From Micromonospora sp. WMMD961 (GTDB lineage: Bacteria; Actinomycetota; Actinomycetes; Mycobacteriales; Micromonosporaceae), in assembly GCF_029626145.1 (NCBI RefSeq), contig NZ_JARUBJ010000002.1, positions 588,501-652,500 of the forward strand: 64,000 bases of DNA, written 5' to 3'. The translations under genes and the position numbers were made by a program. The notes beneath the pieces were generated by a model, which saw only the letters and a program-made list of their open reading frames with translations, had not been told where the DNA came from and searched no databases. How positions within the stretch are numbered: the stretch's first letter is position 1; each line of letters opens with the position of its first letter. Positions 40,495-49,186 of this stretch are shown in pieces.

Positions 40495-42699
40495 TCAGTG
40501 CTGCGCGGTCGACAGCGGCTCGGGCAGCGGTTCGTGGTGCAGCACCGCCAGCCGCGACACCGCCCGGGTGAGCACCACGTACAGCCGGTGTAGCCCGCGC
40601 GGTTCGGCCGCGACGATCGCGGCCGGCTCGACCACCACCACATGGTCGTACTCCAGGCCCTTGACCAGCGTCGCGGGCACCACGGTGACCCGCTCCGCGG
40701 TCGCCACGTCGTCGGCGGTCGCGGTTGCGACACCGGCGTCGGCCAGCGCCGCGCGCAGCCCGTCCACCGCGGCGTCCGCGGCGATCACACCCACCGAGCC
40801 GTCGTGCGCGAGCGCCGCGCGCACCTCCGCCACCGTCGCCGAGGTCAGGTCGGTCACGGTACGCACGTCCAGGCCGCCGTCGTGCCGCAGTGACTCAGCC
40901 GGCGGTACGTCCACCGCGAGCGCCGGGAGGAGCAGGTTCGCGAACGCGACCACCGCGGCGGGTACCCGGAAGCCGATCGTCAACGGGACCACCACAGCCT
41001 CCGGCTTGCCCAGGTGGGCAAGGGAGTCCTTCCAGTCCGTGGCCGACCACGGCGCGGTGCCCTGGGCGAGGTCACCGAGAAGGGTGATCGAGCCGTGCTC
41101 ACTGCGGCGGGCAATGGCCCGACACTGCATCGGGGAGAGATCCTGCGCCTCGTCCACCACCACGTGCCCGAACCCGGAGGGTCGTTCGAGCAGCCCGGCC
41201 GCCTCGTCGATCAAGACCGTGTCGGCGGCGGTCCAGCGGGTCGCCTTCGGGGTCCGAGGCGGCTTCTCCCACACCAGCAGGGCCTGTTCGGCGTCGTCGA
41301 GCAGCCCGTCCGCCGCCGCGGCGAGTCGATCCGGGTCGGAGAGCAGCCCGTGCACCAGCCCTTCCGGGGTGAGCGCCGGCCACACCGCGTCCAGGAAGTC
41401 GGTGACTGGTCGGCAGCGGCCCATCCGGCGCAGCCAGGCGTCACCGGGCGACTCGGCCCGGCGGGCTTCGGCCTGCCGTTGCAGCAGACTCACCACCCGG
41501 GCCCGGACCCGTTCCCGGCCGGTGCCGTACGGCAGCCCTTCCCGGCGGGTCTCCTCGACGATCCGGTGCAACGGCTCCAACCCGATCCGCCACCGGAACG
41601 AACCGTCCGACACGGTGATCGACTCGTTCGGCGTGCCGATCTGTGCCCGCACCGCGCGTCGCAGCACGCTCGCCATGCGTACGTCGTGCTTCAGCGCGGC
41701 GACTGCCGGCATCTCGACCGCCCGCACCGGCGCCCGAGAGATCAGCTCCTCCACTGTGGCCTGCTCGACCTCGACCTCGCCGAGCGCTGGCAGCACCGCC
41801 GCGATGTACGACAGGAACGCCCGGTTCGGCCCGACGATCAGCACGCCGGCCCGCCGCAGTCGCTCCCGGTGCAGATAGAGCAGGTACGCGGCCCGGTGCA
41901 GCCCGACCGCCGTCTTCCCCGTGCCCGGCGCGCCCTGCACACAGATCGAGTCGGCCAGGTCGGCCCGAACCAGCTCGTCCTGCTCCGGCTGAATGGTGGC
42001 AACGATGTCCCGCATCGGCCCGACGCGCGGCCGTTCGATCTCGGCCGTGAGGATCCGACTGGTCGTACCGAGTTCCTCGCCCCGATCCAACCGCTCATCT
42101 TCGAAGCTCGTCAGCACCCCGTTGCTGAACCCGAACCGCCGCCGGACGGCCACCCCCTGCGGATCCCGCGCGCTGGCGCGGTAGAACGACCGGGAGACCG
42201 GCGCCCGCCAGTCCAGCACCAACGGCTCGCCGCGCTCGTCGGTAACGTGCCGCCGCCCCACGTGGTACCGCCGGCCGTCATGATCACTGGTGCTGGTGCT
42301 GGTGCTGGTGCTGGTGCTGGTGTCATCGGCGGTCGCGTTGCTGGCGGTCGCGTTGCTGGCGGTCGCGTTGCTGGCGGTTCGACCGTCGGTGGCCTTGCTG
42401 TCTGTGGTGCCGCTGTCTGTGGTGCCGTTGTCTGTGGTTTCGGGTACCGTTCCCGCGAAGTCGAGGCGACCGAAGAAGAGTGGTGTGGTGGGGTCGTCCG
42501 CCAACTCGGCCACCCGGCGGGCCAGTGTGCGGCCGAGCGTTTCGGCTGCGTAGGCGTCGCCGGCAACCTGGTCACCGCTGGCGAAGAGAGCTTCGGCCCG
42601 CTCCCGCATCCGGCGTAGCGCTGCCCGCGAGGTTGCGAGGTGAGCGCGTTCGGCGGACAGATCCGTGTCGAGGTGGGTGTCGAGGTCAAGTGCGGGCAT
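40495..42699 (-). CDS. HelD/HelR-like superfamily 1 ATPase acting on RNA polymerase
   Basis: 734 aa, normal for HelD-family proteins. N-terminal antiparallel coiled coil (HLATSRAALRRMRERAEALF, residues 10-60) that would reach into the RNA polymerase secondary channel; then the helicase 1A domain with Walker A GAPGTGKTAVGLHR near residue 255, the Walker B region VVVDEAQDLSPMQCRAIARR near 515 and the C-terminal motifs VVVPLTIGFRVP and KGLEYDHVVVVEP. HelD-type proteins free stalled or rifampicin-bound polymerase and recycle it. A low-complexity Thr/Ser/Asn linker (residues about 95-145) separates the coil from the ATPase and is encoded by short tandem repeats (42289-42375). No rifampicin-associated element was seen upstream. 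Confidence 0.88.
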   Translation of the reverse strand: MPALDLDTHLDTDLSAERAHLATSRAALRRMRERAEALFASGDQVAGDAYAAETLGRTLARRVAELADDPTTPLFFGRLDFAGTVPETTDNGTTDSGTTDSKATDGRTASNATASNATASNATADDTSTSTSTSTSTSDHDGRRYHVGRRHVTDERGEPLVLDWRAPVSRSFYRASARDPQGVAVRRRFGFSNGVLTSFEDERLDRGEELGTTSRILTAEIERPRVGPMRDIVATIQPEQDELVRADLADSICVQGAPGTGKTAVGLHRAAYLLYLHRERLRRAGVLIVGPNRAFLSYIAAVLPALGEVEVEQATVEELISRAPVRAVEMPAVAALKHDVRMASVLRRAVRAQIGTPNESITVSDGSFRWRIGLEPLHRIVEETRREGLPYGTGRERVRARVVSLLQRQAEARRAESPGDAWLRRMGRCRPVTDFLDAVWPALTPEGLVHGLLSDPDRLAAAADGLLDDAEQALLVWEKPPRTPKATRWTAADTVLIDEAAGLLERPSGFGHVVVDEAQDLSPMQCRAIARRSEHGSITLLGDLAQGTAPWSATDWKDSLAHLGKPEAVVVPLTIGFRVPAAVVAFANLLLPALAVDVPPAESLRHDGGLDVRTVTDLTSATVAEVRAALAHDGSVGVIAADAAVDGLRAALADAGVATATADDVATAERVTVVPATLVKGLEYDHVVVVEPAAIVAAEPRGLHRLYVVLTRAVSRLAVLHHEPLPEPLSTAQH
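42289..42375. repeat. Microsatellites in the helicase linker: five 6-bp and three 15-bp units
   Basis: GGTGCT is repeated five times at 42289-42318; GGTCGCGTTGCTGGC is repeated three times perfectly at 42331-42375. On the minus strand they encode the Ser/Thr and ASNAT repeats of the linker. Both unit lengths are multiples of three, so slippage changes length without breaking frame. Confidence 0.9.
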
Positions 42700-43250
42700 G
42701 CTGACGTCCCATCGTTCACATCTGCTGCGCGCTCGCGTGTCCGGGGGCGGATGGCCGCCCGCCCGGCGCGAAGACGTCCGTTCCGGTGCAGCTCACCTCG
42801 GCCGTCAAGCGGCCTGCAACCCTACGCCTCGGCTGCGGTTCCTTCCACCGAATTACCCACACGACCACCCGTGCGAGATGGCGTGTCGCCGGGCGAGCGC
42901 TCCTGCGGTGCGCGTGTCACCCGGTGGGCGGGCGCTTGTGATGTGGGTGTCGCCGGGGGCATGGTGCGCCCGTCGCCCCCCTGGGCCGGTGCTGTGTCGC
43001 GGATGTCGGGTGGTGCTGCGCGGGTGGTGCTGCGCTGTGCTGCGTGGGTGGTGCTGCGCGCGCGGCGTCGGCGGGGCTGCGCGGGCACGCGGGTGCGGCG
43101 AGGGAGTGCGGGGCGAGGGGTGCGCGGGCGCGGCGAGGCGTGCGCGGGCGCGGGAGGGCGGACGCATGAGCACGCAGGCGTGCTGGTGGTTTCCGGAATC
43201 GGCCCGTGTGGTTGGTCCGGGTTCGAGTGGCGCAGGCATGTTTGCCGGTA
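42700..43250. other. 551-base GC-rich intergenic region without a supported gene
   Basis: The span between the HelD-like and HNH genes holds no ORF with a family match or believable start. It includes the HelD promoter (minus strand) and a low-complexity part near 43005-43085 with repeated TGGTGCTGCGC-like words. Long ORFs on all frames here are compositional. Confidence 0.6.
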
Positions 43251-44501
43251 TCAGCAGCGCCGGTGGTAGAGATTGCGTCGCGGTGTGCGCAGCGGGTCGA
43301 GCCAGCTGGGCGGGAGAAAGTCGGGTCGGCCGTCGGGCGCGATGCGGATCGTCCACTCGCCGCGGTGAACGAGCCGGTGGTGGTAGCCGCAGAGCAGCAC
43401 TGCGTTGCCCAGTGCTGTCACACCACCGTCAGCCCAGTGCCGGACGTGGTGACCATCGCACCATCGGGACGGCCGATCACAGCCAGGAAAGGCGCAACCG
43501 CCGTCGCGTAGCACCAGTGCACGGCGTAGCGGGCCGTTGAAGAGTCGGCGCTGACGTCCGACGTCCAGGACCTGGCTGTTGCCGCCCAGCACAGCGGGCA
43601 GCACGCCCGCGTCGCACGCGATGCGGCGGATCGCGCCGGGCGTGAGGGACCCGCCGGTCTCCAGGGTGCCGGCGCGTACGCCGTTGACCAACTCGTCCAG
43701 CGAGACGGTCACCACGAGCTGCGGCCGGTCGCCACCGTTGTCGGGCAGCTCACCGGTGCGGAGCGCGAGCCGGCAGACCTCGCCCAGCGCATCCGCCCGT
43801 CGCTGACCGGGGCTGCGGTCGTCGTGCTCACCGGCCGGGGTGCAGAGCGGGTCGATCGCCTCACGTAGCAGGCTCGCGGTTTCGGTGTCGAGGTTGCCGC
43901 TGAGGCGTACCTGCCCGTTTTGCTGCTCGGAGAGCGTGACGTGCCGGCGGGCCTCGGCGCGCTCGGTGGCGCGTTTGAGGGCGGCCAACTCGGCCTGGTC
44001 GGCGAGGTCCGGTGCGACGTGCGTGAGGACGCGCTCCCCGAGCCGGCTCAGGATTGTCGGATCGAAGCGGTCGGCCCAGTCGACCAGCAGCTGAGTGGCT
44101 TTGTTCGCCACCTCCGGGCCGGCCTCCGGTGGAAGGGCGGCGATCGTCTCTGCCACCACCCGACCCTGCTCAACGGACATCGCACCGCTGAGCAGCGCGT
44201 CCTGCACCGCCGGTGGGGCGGCGTCGACGGTGCCGGCGAGCTGGACCAGTTGGCGGGCTGATCGACTGGTGAGCCGGAGCCGCTCCCGCAGCCAGCTGGC
44301 GGTGGACGAGGCGCCCTGGGCGACCGCCAGGCCGCGACTGTCCAACTCGCGCACCAGACCGAGGTGGACGGCGGCCAGCCGCTGCGTCAGCACGTGCGCC
44401 GCGTCGAGAGAGGCGAGCAACTCGTCGTCGACTAGCCCCCACAGCGAGGCTTGGGCGCAGTCGTCGACGGCATCTCCTGCCTGCGCCAACGCCCTCAACA
44501 T
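43251..44501 (-). CDS. DUF222/HNH endonuclease-signature protein (13E12-type)
   Basis: 416 aa. N-terminal helical DUF222 domain (residues 1-300) with GASSTASWLRERLRLTSRSARQLVQLA and a C-terminal HNH nuclease: GGCAFPGCDRPSRWCDGHHVRHWADGGVTALGNAVLLCGYHHRLVH, containing the CxxC-type zinc pair, the central HH and the final HH. This family is present in many near-copies in actinobacteria (the M. tuberculosis 13E12 family) and may be mobile or phage-associated. Activity has rarely been shown. No terminal repeats flank it here, and a GC minisatellite lies 254 bases upstream. Confidence 0.9.
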   Translation of the reverse strand: MLRALAQAGDAVDDCAQASLWGLVDDELLASLDAAHVLTQRLAAVHLGLVRELDSRGLAVAQGASSTASWLRERLRLTSRSARQLVQLAGTVDAAPPAVQDALLSGAMSVEQGRVVAETIAALPPEAGPEVANKATQLLVDWADRFDPTILSRLGERVLTHVAPDLADQAELAALKRATERAEARRHVTLSEQQNGQVRLSGNLDTETASLLREAIDPLCTPAGEHDDRSPGQRRADALGEVCRLALRTGELPDNGGDRPQLVVTVSLDELVNGVRAGTLETGGSLTPGAIRRIACDAGVLPAVLGGNSQVLDVGRQRRLFNGPLRRALVLRDGGCAFPGCDRPSRWCDGHHVRHWADGGVTALGNAVLLCGYHHRLVHRGEWTIRIAPDGRPDFLPPSWLDPLRTPRRNLYHRRC

Positions 44502-45339
44502 GACGACAGAATAGAACGTACGTACGACACTTTCGATCCGTGTTGATCAATGTTGACTGACGCATTTCTTTTGGGCGGTCTCGGGGCGACCGCTTGCTGT
44601 TCGCCGCACAGATGCGTGAGGCGGCAGGGTCACGGCGGGCACGGCTCAGGGCGGGACGGTCGCGGTGGCTGGACGTAACGGGCGCCGTTGGCAGGCTCAG
44701 GGCAGAGCAATGCGCGAGCGCGACAACACCCGCGCTGCTTGCCCGCGCTGCTTGCCCGCGCCGCCCGCGCCGCCCGCGCCGCCCGCGCCGCCCGCGCTGC
44801 CCGCGCCGCCCGCGCTGCCCGCGCTGCCCGCGCTGCCCGCGCTGCCCGCGCTGCCCGCGCTGCCCGCGCTGCCCGCGCTGCCCGCGCTGCCCGCGCTGCC
44901 CGCGCTGCCCGCGCTGCCCGCGCTGCCCGCGCTGCCCGCGCTGCCCGCGCTGCCCGCGCTGCCCGCGCTGCCCGCGCTGCCCGCGCTGCCCGCGCTGCCC
45001 GCGCTGCCCGCGCTGCCCGCGCTGCCCGCGCTGCCCGCGCTGCCCGCGCTGCCCGCGCTGCTTGCCCGCGCCGCGCGCCGCCTGCCGCCGCGCGCCGCCT
45101 GCCGCCGCGCGCCGCCCGCCCGCCCCACCGCCCCCGCCCCACCGCCCCCGCCCCGCCGCCCCCACCGCCCGGCCGCTCGCCCGCTGACAGCCGCCCGCCT
45201 GGGCGGTCTGCTCCGCGCCACCCTCGCGTGACACGCCGCCCGGGGGTTGCTGGTGAAAGCTGGGGTGATCGCCGAAGGGGTCAGGTTGGCCGACGCGGAG
45301 GTGGTGGCGGGTCGGGAGACCGGCCGGGATCATGGGGTC
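44502..45339. other. 838-base gene-free region holding the HNH promoter and a minisatellite
   Basis: The 44502-44600 part is AT-richer and contains ACGTACGTACGAC near the HNH start, probably its promoter. The rest is low-complexity GC-rich DNA with the 44755-45060 array and shorter CGCCGC-type runs to 45180. All long frames across it encode Ala/Arg/Pro repeats and are products of the repeat, not genes. Confidence 0.75.
44755..45060. repeat. Minisatellite of 34 uninterrupted 9-bp units, CCCGCGCYG
   Basis: 306 bases, exactly 34 units: five CCCGCGCCG (units 1-4 and 6) and 29 CCCGCGCTG, with the final 28 identical. Flanked by GCTTG-type words. On the minus strand it gives GGG every nine bases with six-base spacers, the pattern of tandem G-quadruplexes. 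Confidence 0.97.
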
Positions 45340-45924
45340 ATGACCGAGGCCCGCGCCGATTCGCGTCGGATGACGATCAGTGACCCGCAGGTGATGCGGG
45401 CGATGGCGCATCCGGCCCGGATTGCGATCATGGAGTACCTGAACAGCCGCGAGAGCGGCGGGACTGCCACCGAGTGCGCCGACATCGTCGGGCTGTCGCC
45501 GAGCGCCACCAGTTATCACCTGCGGGCGTTGGCGAAGTTCGGTCTGGTCGAGCAGGCGCCGAGTCGTGGGGACGCGCGCGAGCGGCTGTGGCGCGTGTCG
45601 AGTTCGAGTGTGCTGGTCGAGGCCGGTCGTGATGCCGGGCCGGAGGCGCGTGCGGCGGAGCAGGCGCTGGTGGAGGCGCATGCGGTCCGCGGCATGGAAC
45701 GGACCCGGGACTGGTTGCGGCGCGCCGGGGACGAGCCTGCGGAGTGGTACGACACGGCGCTGTTCACCGACACGTTGCTGTTGCTGACCGCCGAGGAGTT
45801 GAGCGGGCTGAACGAGGCGGTCATGGCGCTGCTCCGGCCGTACCAGGCGCGACGGCGTCAGGCCGATCCGCCCCCGGGGGCGCGTTCGGTCGCTGTGCAG
45901 TACCGGACGGTGCCCCTGGCCTGA
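45340..45924 (+). CDS. ArsR-type winged-helix regulator
   Basis: 194 aa from ATG at 45340 (MTEARADSRRM); longer versions lack a ribosome-binding site. Winged helix at residues 20-95: DPQVMRAMAHPARIAIMEYLNSRESGGTATECADIVGLSPSATSYHLRALAKFGLVEQAPSRGDARERLW. The remaining 100 residues form an effector or dimer domain with helices WYDTALFTDTLLLLTAEELSGLNEAVMALLRPY, as in many actinobacterial regulators placed before MFS exporters. No Cys metal site. Probably represses the MFS gene 42 bases downstream through the inverted repeat at 45941-45980. Confidence 0.9.
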   Translation: MTEARADSRRMTISDPQVMRAMAHPARIAIMEYLNSRESGGTATECADIVGLSPSATSYHLRALAKFGLVEQAPSRGDARERLWRVSSSSVLVEAGRDAGPEARAAEQALVEAHAVRGMERTRDWLRRAGDEPAEWYDTALFTDTLLLLTAEELSGLNEAVMALLRPYQARRRQADPPPGARSVAVQYRTVPLA

Positions 45925-45940
45925 CGCCCTTGCGCCAACA

Positions 45941-45980
45941 AGTTGTGAAGGATTATTTTCGAAGTATGTCCTTCACAACT
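45941..45980. promoter_or_regulatory. 12-bp perfect inverted repeat spanning the MFS start codon
   Basis: AGTTGTGAAGGA (45941-45952) and TCCTTCACAACT (45969-45980) are perfect inverted repeats separated by 16 bases that include the ATG at 45966. As DNA it is a candidate operator of the ArsR regulator; as RNA it would form a stem around the start codon. Confidence 0.65.
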
Positions 45981-47330
45981 GAGGCATCGCGCTGGCCGGA
46001 CGTCTGGCTCGCCGCCACCGCACGTGGCACCACGATCTGCGGCGACTTTCTTGCCGCTACCGCTCTCGCACTGGCGTTACAGGGTGCCGGGGCGGGAGGG
46101 CTTGCCGTCTCGGGGCTCCTACTCGCGGCCACCCTGCCTCTGGTCGTGCTCGCGCCGCTCACCGGCCGGCTCGTCGACCGGGTGGACAGCCGCACGCTGC
46201 TGGTGACCGTCGGCCTCGCGCAGGCGGTGATCTGCACGCTGCTCGCCGTCGCGGAGCACCCGATCGTTGTCGTGAGCCTCGTCGCGCTGCTCGCCTGCGG
46301 GCTCGCGGTGAGCCAGCCCTGCCTGGCTGCGCTGTTGCCGGTGATGGTCCGTCCCGCTGACCTGCCACGGGCCAGTGCGATCAGTCAGAACGCCGTCTCC
46401 CTCGGCGCACTCGGTGGGCCGGTGTTGGCCGGCCTGCTGGTGGGGCAGTTCGGCACCCGCGTACCCCTGCTTCTCGATGCCGCGACCTACCTGGCGCTGG
46501 TGGTCGCGGGCCTGCTGCTGCGGACCCGGCGTGGCGGCCGCCAACCCGCCACCGCAGCGCCGGGGCCCGTGCGCGGAGAAGACCACCGGGGTACGGACCT
46601 GGGCTGGCGGCTGCGCCGTGATCCGCTGATGCTGGTCATGGTGGCGAGTACCGCTGTGGTGATCGCGGCGATCGGCGGCATCAACGTGATCGAGGTCTTC
46701 TTCATCCGGGAGACGCTGCACGGCTCGGCGACCACCTACGGCCTGGTGGGCGCGGCCTGGATGGCCGGCATGCTGCCCGGTAGCTGGCTCGCCGCCCGAC
46801 TCGCCCGCCGGTTCGACGACGCGGCCCTCATCCGTGGGGTGCTGGTGAGCCTGGCCGTGTGCAGCCTGCTGGTGCTGCTCGCCGCCGGGGTGCCGTCTGC
46901 TGGCTTGCTGGTGCCGCTCTGGCTGGTGGCCGGCGCGGCGAACGGCGGCGAGAACGTCTTCGCCAACCTGCTCACCACCCGCCGGGTGCCAGAGGCGATG
47001 CGCGGCCGGGCGTACGCCAGCTACGGCGCGGCGGTGCAGGGTGGCTCGATGGCCGGCTATCTGGTCGGCGGCGCGCTGCTCACGGCTGTCTCGCCCCGCC
47101 CGCTGATCGCCGGAGCGGGCGTGGCGGGTCTCCTGGTGGTGCTGGTCTTCGTGCCGGTCGTCGCCCGCGCGGTACGACGGCCGCCGTCGGGCGAGGCCGA
47201 CGGACGACACCGCGGTGCGGGGTTGGCCACTTCGGGCCGGCCCGCCGAGCCGGAGCCAGAGGCCGCGGATACGGTCGGGTCATGGCTGAGCGCATCGCAC
47301 GCCCGCGGGTCGGGCACATCCAGTTCCTGA
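45966..47330 (+). CDS. Major facilitator superfamily exporter
   Basis: 454 aa with about 12 membrane helices, beginning after a short N terminus (MSFTTEASRWPDVWLAATARGTTICG). The loop after helix 2 has GRLVDRVDSRTLL, the MFS motif A form, and the C-terminal half shows the repeat (GSWLAARLARRFDDAAL). It belongs to the group of drug or metabolite exporters of the DHA3 type. The last 60 residues are a polar cytoplasmic tail, and the final 49 bases overlap the mqnA start, so the tail may be a late extension. Regulation by the ArsR gene upstream is likely. Confidence 0.88.
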   Translation: MSFTTEASRWPDVWLAATARGTTICGDFLAATALALALQGAGAGGLAVSGLLLAATLPLVVLAPLTGRLVDRVDSRTLLVTVGLAQAVICTLLAVAEHPIVVVSLVALLACGLAVSQPCLAALLPVMVRPADLPRASAISQNAVSLGALGGPVLAGLLVGQFGTRVPLLLDAATYLALVVAGLLLRTRRGGRQPATAAPGPVRGEDHRGTDLGWRLRRDPLMLVMVASTAVVIAAIGGINVIEVFFIRETLHGSATTYGLVGAAWMAGMLPGSWLAARLARRFDDAALIRGVLVSLAVCSLLVLLAAGVPSAGLLVPLWLVAGAANGGENVFANLLTTRRVPEAMRGRAYASYGAAVQGGSMAGYLVGGALLTAVSPRPLIAGAGVAGLLVVLVFVPVVARAVRRPPSGEADGRHRGAGLATSGRPAEPEPEAADTVGSWLSASHARGSGTSSS

Positions 47331-48133
47331 ACTGCCTGCCGATCTACTGGGGTCTGATGCGCTCCGGTGCGCTGCTCGACGTCGACCTGCACAAGGATTC
47401 GCCGGACCGGCTGAGCGCGGCACTGGTCGCCGGGGACCTCGACATCGGCCCGATCACGCTGCTGGAGTACCTCAGGCACGCCGACGAGTTGCTGCTCCTG
47501 CCGGATCTTGCGGTGGGCAGTGACGGGCCGGTGCTCTCGGTCAACATGGTCTCCACCCGGCCCCTGGGCGAGCTGGACGGCGCCCGGGTGGCGCTCGGCT
47601 CGACCTCGCGGACCGGGGTGATGACGGCGCAGCTGCTGCTCGCCGAGCAGTACGGCGTCCGACCCGACTACTTCCGTTGCCCCCCGGACCTGACCCAGAT
47701 GCTGCTGGAGGCCGACGCCGCGGTGCTGATCGGGGACGTGGCGCTCCGGGCGTACTACGAGGCGCCGCAGCGGGGTCTCACCGTCACCGACCTCGGGCAG
47801 GCGTGGCGGGAGTGGACGGGCCTGCCGATGGTCTTCGCGGTCTGGGCCGTCCGCCGTGACTTCGCCGCCGCCCACCCCGGCATGGTCAAGGAGGTGCACG
47901 AGGCGTTCCTGCGTTCGCGGGACCTGTGCCTGGCCGAGTTGGACCAGGTCGCCGAGGCGGCGGCCCGCTGGGAGACGTTCGACGCGGCGACCCTGGCCAC
48001 GTACTTCCGGGCCCTGGACTTCTCCCTCGGCGGCCGTCAGGTCGCCGGGCTGCGCGAGTGGGCCCGGCGGGCCACCGCGATCGGCGAGGCCCCGGCGCTG
48101 CCGGACGGCGGCCCGGAGTTCTTCGCCGGCTGA
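47282..48133 (+). CDS. mqnA: Chorismate dehydratase of the futalosine pathway
   Basis: 283 aa from ATG at 47282. MqnA dehydrates chorismate to 3-enolpyruvyl-benzoate, the first committed step of the futalosine route. Seen: VGHIQFLNCLPIYWGL near the N terminus, GDLDIGPITLLEYLRHADELLLLPDLAVGSDGPVLSVNM, the TSRTGVMTAQLLL segment (substrate pocket Ser/Thr), and a two-domain periplasmic-binding-like fold throughout. It lies alone, overlapping the MFS gene end, and terminates at the hairpin at 48174. Confidence 0.95.
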   Translation: MAERIARPRVGHIQFLNCLPIYWGLMRSGALLDVDLHKDSPDRLSAALVAGDLDIGPITLLEYLRHADELLLLPDLAVGSDGPVLSVNMVSTRPLGELDGARVALGSTSRTGVMTAQLLLAEQYGVRPDYFRCPPDLTQMLLEADAAVLIGDVALRAYYEAPQRGLTVTDLGQAWREWTGLPMVFAVWAVRRDFAAAHPGMVKEVHEAFLRSRDLCLAELDQVAEAAARWETFDAATLATYFRALDFSLGGRQVAGLREWARRATAIGEAPALPDGGPEFFAG

Positions 48134-48173
48134 GCGACAGGCCGGACCCGATCGCGCTAGGCCGGAACGCGAA

Positions 48174-48201
48174 CCGCCCGACCAACTGTCTGGTCGGGCG
48201 G
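48174..48201. terminator. 11-bp stem between convergent mqnA and serine hydrolase genes
   Basis: CCGCCCGACCA (48174-48184) pairs perfectly with TGGTCGGGCGG (48191-48201) around a six-base loop. It is centred in the gap between mqnA and the convergent hydrolase gene and can end both transcripts. Confidence 0.75.
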
Positions 48202-48223
48202 GCGCCGGAGAGGTGAGCGCGGC

Positions 48224-49186
48224 TCAGACACCGGGGCGAAGCAACGCCTCGGTGATCTTCTCGCAGTTCTTCATGCCGTAGTCGTAACCCAGGTTGATCG
48301 GGTACCTGACCATCACGCCCATCGTCCAGGTGTCGCCGATGGCCAGGCAGTTGATGTGCATCTCCTGCTCCTTGGTCCGGTCGATCCACCCGTTCTTGAT
48401 GGCGATCTGCTTCTGCTCGGCGGCCGGGAAGGCCTTGCGGATGCCGAAGTCGCCGGCGCCGCGCACCAGCTTCATCTCGTTGAGCAGCCACTTGGTCCAC
48501 TTCGGCCCGGCGGCGGTCCCGGTGGCGATGCAGTTGCCCAGTCGGGCGGTGTCCCGCGGGGACAGTGCCGTCCGGGACCAGCCCTTGTCGGGGGCGACGC
48601 TGCTGTCGGTCAGCTTGCACATGGAGATCAGCCGCTTGATCGAGGCGTCCCGGCCGACGGTGTTGTAGAACTGTTCGGCCCGGGTGTTGTCGCTGTCCCG
48701 GATGATCCGTGTCGCGTCGGCGAGCTTCGCGTCGCTCGGCGTCTGGCCGGCGTCGGCCGAGCGCCGCAGGTAGTCGGCGACGATCCAAGACTTGATCAAC
48801 GAGGCGGTCGTGCTGGTCTCGCCCATGTTCTTGGAACCGATGATCTGCCCGGTCCGGCGGTCCAGCACGCTCCAGGAATACCAACCTTCGATGTCCAGGT
48901 CGAGGTTCTTCGCCACGAACGGCAGCGGCTCCAACGAGGGGCTGGGGCTCGGCGACGGTGGGGCCGGCTGGCGGGCGCTGCGGTCGGTGGCCCCACCGGT
49001 GGACCGATCGCTTGTCGTCGTGCCGGCGTCGCCCCACTTGGCGGCGGCAGCCGACTCGAACGGCGAACCGGGCAGCAGCCGCAGTGACACCAACACCAAC
49101 CCGATCAGGATGACCGCGATCGCGACCAGCCGAAGCGGGGATGCGTCAGCACCCTGGCGCCGGGCGGCCCGACGGTTTCCGGCCAT
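48224..49186 (-). CDS. Membrane-anchored serine hydrolase, beta-lactamase-like fold
   Basis: 320 aa. One N-terminal membrane helix (LVAIAVILIGLVLVSLRLL) with a short basic cytoplasmic end, a Ser/Pro linker, then a class A beta-lactamase-like domain: SxxK in TASLIKSWIVADYL, the SDN-type triad in IIRDSDNTRAEQFYN, and KNG in AIKNGWIDR corresponding to the KTG box. Such proteins act on peptidoglycan-related substrates or beta-lactams; with KNG and no omega-loop Glu visible, lactamase activity is doubtful. It is coupled to a paralogue just upstream by an ATGA overlap. Confidence 0.82.
   Translation of the reverse strand: MAGNRRAARRQGADASPLRLVAIAVILIGLVLVSLRLLPGSPFESAAAAKWGDAGTTTSDRSTGGATDRSARQPAPPSPSPSPSLEPLPFVAKNLDLDIEGWYSWSVLDRRTGQIIGSKNMGETSTTASLIKSWIVADYLRRSADAGQTPSDAKLADATRIIRDSDNTRAEQFYNTVGRDASIKRLISMCKLTDSSVAPDKGWSRTALSPRDTARLGNCIATGTAAGPKWTKWLLNEMKLVRGAGDFGIRKAFPAAEQKQIAIKNGWIDRTKEQEMHINCLAIGDTWTMGVMVRYPINLGYDYGMKNCEKITEALLRPGV

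Noticed and set aside
43201..43260. tRNA-like GGTTCGAGT word
   Set aside because: No acceptor stem, anticodon arm or CCA-side pairing could be built around it.
42640..43540. Plus-strand ORFs of 200-290 codons between the HelD-like and HNH genes
   Set aside because: Biased Arg/Gly/Cys composition, no ribosome-binding site, and they overlap the C-terminal nuclease motifs of the HNH gene on the other strand.
44755..45060. Possible CRISPR array
   Set aside because: Units are contiguous 9-mers with no spacers, and no cas gene is present.
43251..45060. HNH gene plus minisatellite as a complete mobile element
   Set aside because: No flanking inverted or direct repeats and no transposase; HNH-DUF222 genes are common chromosomal genes in this phylum.
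44594..45383. ORFs encoding PAL, ARA, CPR or GSA repeats in five frames
   Set aside because: The 9-bp minisatellite has no stop codon in any frame, so these ORFs are automatic and share no evidence for translation.
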